From positions 1-9,896 of the forward strand of contig DFUX01000075.1 of NCBI GenBank assembly GCA_002379855.1: 9,896 bases of DNA. The letters are read 5' to 3'. A program made the translations under genes and the position numbers. The notes beneath the pieces were generated by a model. The model made no database searches. It was not told the DNA's origin and saw nothing but the letters and a program-made list of their open reading frames with translations. Positions 6,951-9,896 of the stretch are shown one piece after another. Position 1 is the first letter of the stretch. The number at the start of each line of letters is the position of its first letter. Source of the DNA: Cloacimonetes bacterium UBA4175. Lineage in GTDB: Bacteria > Cloacimonadota > Cloacimonadia > Cloacimonadales > Cloacimonadaceae.

Positions 6951-7580
6951 ATGGTTTTATTTTTGTTGCTTTTTGCGCTTCTGGTCATAGTAATAGTGAT
7001 AATATCATCAAATAAGAAAGGCGTTCAAGCAAAGAAAATGGATTATATGGATGCGATGAGTGTAGCCAATGATGTGAGGATTTTGCTTGAAAGCGTAGGA
7101 ATCATAAACGACACTAAGACTTACGAGGTAAAGATTTCGCGGACGCAACTGACAGGGCAGGTTTTAGATCGCCTAAACAAGCATCAAACGACGCATATCA
7201 GCAAGGGAGAAGAATGGGTAACAATACTGCAGAGATTTAGTGAATACCAGGCAAAGCTGATTGAGATCGACCAGCGTCGTCAAAGTCAGATCTTTCAGGT
7301 GAAGAGCGATTACAGACCAAATCACTGTCCATACTGTAAGGAGATCGCTTTCAGTGAAGGATCGAGAGCGATAAAATGTCCAAAATGCGGGGAAAAAGCA
7401 GCACGATTGAAGCTTTCTAAGACAGAGACAATACTTGTGCGTGGAGAAGATATGGAGAGGATACGTGAGATTGAAGCAGAGGCAATCTCTTTAAAAATCG
7501 AGGGTGGAACGAGACAACTCACAGTTAGTCAGGATATTGCCATGATACTTCAGCAAATGGAAGAAAAATTATCTCGATAA
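6951..7580 (+). CDS. Membrane-anchored zinc-ribbon protein of unknown function
   Basis: This encodes 209 residues. One very hydrophobic N-terminal helix (about 2-19, rich in L, V and I) is followed by a lysine-rich stretch, suggesting an anchor with the body in the cytoplasm. The middle (about 30-120) is charged and mostly helical. CPYC at 126-129 and CPKC at 143-146 form a four-cysteine zinc ribbon with a 13-residue spacing. The tail (about 150-209) is helical and rich in Glu and Arg. AAGGAG lies 8 bases before this ATG; an out-of-frame ATG at 6945 is too close to it. The gene is AT-rich compared with the peptidase gene and has 39 bases before the next gene, so co-transcription with the downstream pair is plausible. 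Zinc ribbons of this type bind nucleic acids or proteins, but no specific function can be assigned. Confidence 0.75.
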   Translation: MVLFLLLFALLVIVIVIISSNKKGVQAKKMDYMDAMSVANDVRILLESVGIINDTKTYEVKISRTQLTGQVLDRLNKHQTTHISKGEEWVTILQRFSEYQAKLIEIDQRRQSQIFQVKSDYRPNHCPYCKEIAFSEGSRAIKCPKCGEKAARLKLSKTETILVRGEDMERIREIEAEAISLKIEGGTRQLTVSQDIAMILQQMEEKLSR

Positions 7581-7599
7581 ACGAGATATTATTAATAAT
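7571..7599. repeat. Small hairpin and AT palindrome between two accessory genes
   Basis: ATCTCG and CGAGAT (7571-7576 and 7582-7587) can pair around a five-base loop that contains the stop codon of the zinc-ribbon gene. Directly after it ATTATTAATAAT (7588-7599) is a perfect palindrome. There is no T-run, so it is not a good terminator; it may simply be AT-rich sequence. Confidence 0.3.
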
Positions 7600-7619
7600 G
7601 TATACAATGAGGAGATGTA

Positions 7620-8552
7620 ATGAAATCGAAGACCATGCGTGTGTATTTTTTGGATGTATCAAAAAGCGATCCAGAGGAACCCCTCAGCGAGGCAGAACTT
7701 GACCAACTGTTTAGTACTATCAACGCAATTCCTTTGAAGAAAGAAAGAGATAATGATAAAGATGCCTCCAGGGTTGTTGAGCTCGATGGCAATGTATACT
7801 ATCTCATAACAAACAATGATGATAAGAGAATTCCCACTTATAAGGATTGTATTACAGGTCTTTTTGTTAAAGACAGAAAGTTTAATTATCCCTATGCAAG
7901 CGATGAGAATTGCGTGTTAACTGAGATACTGCTATCCAATGATAAAAACTCTATCTCTGAGGTTACTTTTTTTCTGATTGATAAAAAGTTGTCAACGATG
8001 TTGTGGGTTTCAAATAGATATGTATCATCATTCTATAAGCTTTCCAAATATATTAAATTACTTGACAAAAGCAGCTGTGGCTTTGATACTATCAAATTGG
8101 CTCCATTTGAGAGAGATAATCAAAACGATAGGTTGGACAAAGCCCAGACGATAAAAAAATATGATCTCCGATTATGTAGCGACATAGCAGACCTAATAAA
8201 CATTAATCAAACCAGTGATGCCCAATTAAAAGATTTTCATGATGTATTAAATAACCGTACGGTTAAATACGTAGATATCAAGTTTACCTTTAACACTAAA
8301 TCAGATCAGAAGGGAATTATTAGTAAATTAATTAAAACACTTAGCAAAAAAGAGGGAGTCAAAAAAGCTAACGTAACTATCAAATCAGGTGACAGTCAGG
8401 ATGTTATTGATATGCTATGTGATGACTTTCTGGTCTTTACAACAATCGAGTACGGTGGTAAATACATTTCTTATGATTCTATTTTCGATAAGCTAAAGGC
8501 AGAACTGGACTCAAAAAGAAAGGAGATTTCACAGCACTACAGGAGGAGATAG
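7620..8552 (+). CDS. 310-residue cytosolic protein of unknown function, first of a coupled pair
   Basis: GAGGAG precedes the ATG at 7620. The protein has no signal peptide or membrane helix. Residues about 5-150 look like a mixed beta/alpha domain starting MRVYFLDVSKSD and including the hydrophobic strand VTFFLID (115-121). Residues about 155-210 are a charged helical linker. Residues about 215-290 read as an alpha/beta unit (strand VDIKFTFN, helix GIISKLIKTL, strand KANVTIK), and the protein ends in a charged helix (289-306). No catalytic motif is evident. The general layout recalls hypothetical proteins of mobile and defence islands (DUF6731-like families come to mind), but I cannot confirm a family. 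Only 2 bases separate it from the following membrane protein gene, whose Shine-Dalgarno lies inside this gene, so the two are probably made together. Codon use is AT-rich, unlike the left part of the window. Confidence 0.78.
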   Translation: MKSKTMRVYFLDVSKSDPEEPLSEAELDQLFSTINAIPLKKERDNDKDASRVVELDGNVYYLITNNDDKRIPTYKDCITGLFVKDRKFNYPYASDENCVLTEILLSNDKNSISEVTFFLIDKKLSTMLWVSNRYVSSFYKLSKYIKLLDKSSCGFDTIKLAPFERDNQNDRLDKAQTIKKYDLRLCSDIADLININQTSDAQLKDFHDVLNNRTVKYVDIKFTFNTKSDQKGIISKLIKTLSKKEGVKKANVTIKSGDSQDVIDMLCDDFLVFTTIEYGGKYISYDSIFDKLKAELDSKRKEISQHYRRR

Positions 8553-8554
8553 TC

Positions 8555-9028
8555 ATGATGAACAATATAAACAAAAGAGACTGTATAAGAGCTGGAATCT
8601 GGGGAGTTAGCGTTGCAGCAGCTTATGTCATTATATATCTTATCGTGATAAAATTGTGCGATCTCCCCCAAGAAAAAATCGATGCCAGCGGAATATCTAT
8701 GGATTTGCCTGATACTAATTTAACCTTTGGTATCACGTTTGCTGCATTCTCTGTTACTGCTCTATCTTTATTTTCAATAATCTATTCGAAGCCATGGGGT
8801 GAATTCGCTGCAAAACTGAACATGGTGAAAATGGCTATGGCAAATTATAGATTTGCAGTACTTATGAATATCGGAATGATTTTTTTAGGTTTATTAGGAA
8901 GAATACTGTATCTCCTTGACGGTAATATACTTTTGATCTACAATTCCATCAGTGTATTTTGCATAACCTTTATTTCAGTTTTTATATACAGTATCGTAAA
9001 GTTATTGATTGGTTTATTGGCAGAATAA
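8555..9028 (+). CDS. Small four-helix membrane protein, partner of the upstream 310-residue protein
   Basis: This encodes 157 residues with four predicted transmembrane helices at about 13-34, 57-77, 99-121 and 125-153, separated by short loops; the loop at 35-56 is polar and acidic. Two consecutive ATGs (8555 and 8558) follow a GGAGGAGA Shine-Dalgarno located in the last codons of the upstream gene. The gap to that gene is 2 bases and a strong terminator follows 18 bases after the stop, so the pair forms the end of a transcription unit. There is no resemblance that I can see to a transporter family. A soluble protein plus a small multi-pass membrane protein is a layout found in several antiphage and toxin systems (Kiwa is one example of a four-helix membrane partner), but that is analogy, not homology. 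Confidence 0.78.
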   Translation: MMNNINKRDCIRAGIWGVSVAAAYVIIYLIVIKLCDLPQEKIDASGISMDLPDTNLTFGITFAAFSVTALSLFSIIYSKPWGEFAAKLNMVKMAMANYRFAVLMNIGMIFLGLLGRILYLLDGNILLIYNSISVFCITFISVFIYSIVKLLIGLLAE

Positions 9029-9046
9029 CAACAAAATTTATAAATC

Positions 9047-9070
9047 GCCCCGGGATTCCGGGGCTTTTTT
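9047..9070 (+). terminator. Intrinsic terminator of the accessory gene pair
   Basis: A perfect 7-bp stem GCCCCGG / CCGGGGC (9047-9053 and 9058-9064) with the four-base loop GATT is directly followed by six Ts, then more T-rich sequence. It lies 18 bases after the stop of the membrane protein gene. Confidence 0.93.
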
Positions 9071-9209
9071 ACTTTTATTTTTATGCTCAAGTAGGGATTA
9101 GCGAAATGTTATGAATATAAGCCCAGGAAATTTGATCTTGTAATGGTTTGCTCGACATTATGACCCAGCTTGAGCAAGGCAAAGAAAGTCTATCTTAAAG
9201 GTTTATAAG

Positions 9210-9362
9210 ATGTTAATACTGAAAAATATCAGTGTGGCCAACATCAGTCTTGTGAAGAACCCTGCCAACAAGTTGGAAACTGTCTATACTAAGTACCGAC
9301 GAAAAGATGGTAAAATGAAAAACATGGTTTGGCAAACGGATATACTTGAGCGAACCCGATAA
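9210..9362 (+). pseudogene. Small phage-like ORF, probably a gene fragment
   Basis: ATG 9210 to TAA 9362 gives 50 residues, with a weak AAAGG at 9197-9201. Near the start it contains ISLVKNPANK, which resembles the ISLV-x-x-PAN segment seen in phage head-maturation proteases and related virion-morphogenesis proteins. A basic segment (KYRRKDGK) follows. The frame runs into the truncated end of rhuM on the opposite strand: from about 9347 its bases are rhuM sequence, so the last few residues are not original. I take it as the 5' piece of a lost phage gene joined to rhuM by a rearrangement. The resemblance is a short motif only. Confidence 0.35.
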
Positions 9363-9679
9363 CCGATGGCAAGGATCATCTCCAGGTTGTAATATTCAAC
9401 AGATCGCGTAACTTCTCTATTTGCTTCAAATTGAACTATTCGATAATATCGAATAGCTGCCTCTTTCTCCAATTCTCGGTCTTTGAAGATTTGGGAAATG
9501 TGGTAGTTGATCGTATTGGTGCCAACTTGATATAAATCCGCCAGTTGCCTTTGGCTCAGCCAAGCTGTATCGTCTTCCAGGAAAACTTCCAGCCTGTGTT
9601 GCTGATCCGCGGTGGTATAAAGCACGACCTTAGTCTCTTCTGATGCAGTAACTTGTTTATTCTTACTGTTCTTGGTCAT
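9284..9679 (-). pseudogene. rhuM: RhuM-family protein, 3'-truncated
   Basis: The 131-residue frame starts at ATG 9679 with a GAGGG Shine-Dalgarno a few bases upstream. Residues about 16-111 match the N-terminal part of RhuM proteins (known from Salmonella pathogenicity island 3 and many mobile elements): VFLEDDTAWLSQRQLADLY at 32-50, a helix-turn-helix-like TNTINYHISQIF, the YYRIVQFE segment, and YNLEMILAIGYRVRS ending at 111. Full RhuM proteins are around 330 residues and continue after this point with a GTQFRQWA-type segment. Here the sequence changes abruptly at about 9347 to 20 unrelated residues and a stop. About two-thirds of the gene is therefore missing. The function of RhuM is not well established; it is often listed with toxin-antitoxin or Fic-associated proteins. 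Confidence 0.8.
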
Positions 9680-9742
9680 ATTCCCTCTGATAGTGCACGG
9701 ACATGCTGCTTAGTGCTTTCCCGGCTCCATGAAGTTGGAAAT

Positions 9743-9792
9743 AGGCGCTATGGCAAGCGCCTGCACTGTGGCGGCGCTCGCTGAAGCGCCGC
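9743..9792. repeat. Two adjacent related hairpins with GGCGCT/AGCGCC stems
   Basis: Hairpin 1 is AGGCGCT (9743-9749), loop ATGGCA, AGCGCCT (9756-9762). Hairpin 2 is GCGGCGCT (9771-9778), loop CGCTGA, AGCGCCGC (9785-9792). Both stems are perfect, share the GGCGCT / AGCGCC core, have six-base loops and are 8 bases apart. No T-run follows on either strand, so they are not terminators. They lie upstream of the truncated rhuM gene. Confidence 0.7.
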
Positions 9793-9843
9793 ATAGGATC
9801 AACTACCAAGCCCCGAAACAGACCACACCAGTCCATACACCGC

Positions 9844-9896
9844 GTCATCCCGGGAAGTCGGGTTCCCCTCTGGGGTGACTTGACCCGGGATCCAGT
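9844..9896. repeat. Dispersed palindromic repeat (REP-like), copy 2, at window edge
   Basis: Begins GTCATCCCGGG (9844-9854) and ends TGACCCGGGATCCAGT at the window edge, the same boundaries and orientation as the copy at 6292-6408 but only 53 bases long. The preceding bases (CACCAG...ACCG before the GTCAT) are also similar in the two copies. Interior CCCC-TCT-GGGG can pair. The true right end may lie beyond the window. Confidence 0.7.

Noticed and set aside
7620..9028. Direct assignment of the gene pair as Kiwa (kwaA/kwaB)
   Set aside because: Sizes and the four-helix membrane partner are similar, but gene order is reversed and I see no sequence motif shared with KwaA or KwaB.
9085..9175. 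GCTCAAG (9085-9091) and CTTGAGC (9169-9175) as ends of a small element
   Set aside because: A 7-base inverted match separated by 77 bases is expected by chance, and no target duplication flanks it.
9663..9848. Minus-strand open frame of 61 codons upstream of rhuM
   Set aside because: It runs through the twin hairpins and overlaps the rhuM start and Shine-Dalgarno; it has no ribosome site or protein-like composition.

Overview
The window looks like a chromosomal piece from an uncultured Gram-negative anaerobe, most plausibly of the Cloacimonadota or a related FCB-type lineage. Two things suggest this: a sodium-pump type methylmalonyl-CoA decarboxylase (propionate/succinate metabolism) operon, and a large secreted peptidase that ends in a FlgD-like beta-sandwich sorting tail of the kind common in Cloacimonadota, Fibrobacterota and Bacteroidota. 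The phylum call is inference; no rRNA gene or other decisive marker is present.

Left part (1-2952, minus strand, GC-rich): an operon read right to left. It holds the carboxyltransferase (alpha) subunit (mmdA), an OadG-type membrane anchor subunit with an unusual extracytoplasmic extension built from a tandem ~60-residue duplication, and a biotin carrier protein that runs off the left edge. The genes are separated by 10 and 5 bases, each with a clear Shine-Dalgarno. Together they should move CO2 from methylmalonyl-CoA onto biotin; a membrane beta subunit, expected just outside the window, would decarboxylate carboxybiotin and pump Na+.

Middle (2953-6139): a divergent intergenic region of about 300 bases, then a plus-strand gene for a 960-residue exported M1-family metallopeptidase with an FN3 domain, an unassigned alpha/beta region and a C-terminal sorting tail.

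Right part (6140-9896): composition changes sharply to AT-rich DNA. A palindromic dispersed repeat at 6292-6408 and a related copy at 9844 to the window end lie in the same orientation and bracket about 3.4 kb of accessory DNA. Inside are short frame-broken coding remnants (6556-6924), a membrane-anchored zinc-ribbon protein (6951-7580), a tightly coupled pair made of a 310-residue cytosolic protein and a four-helix membrane protein (7620-9028) closed by a strong terminator, a small phage-like ORF, and a RhuM-family gene cut off at its 3' end where it meets that ORF. Twin related hairpins sit upstream of rhuM. The layout is that of a decayed integration hot spot. The 310/157-residue pair is the best candidate here for an undescribed two-gene system, perhaps defence-related, but that function is inferred from context only.
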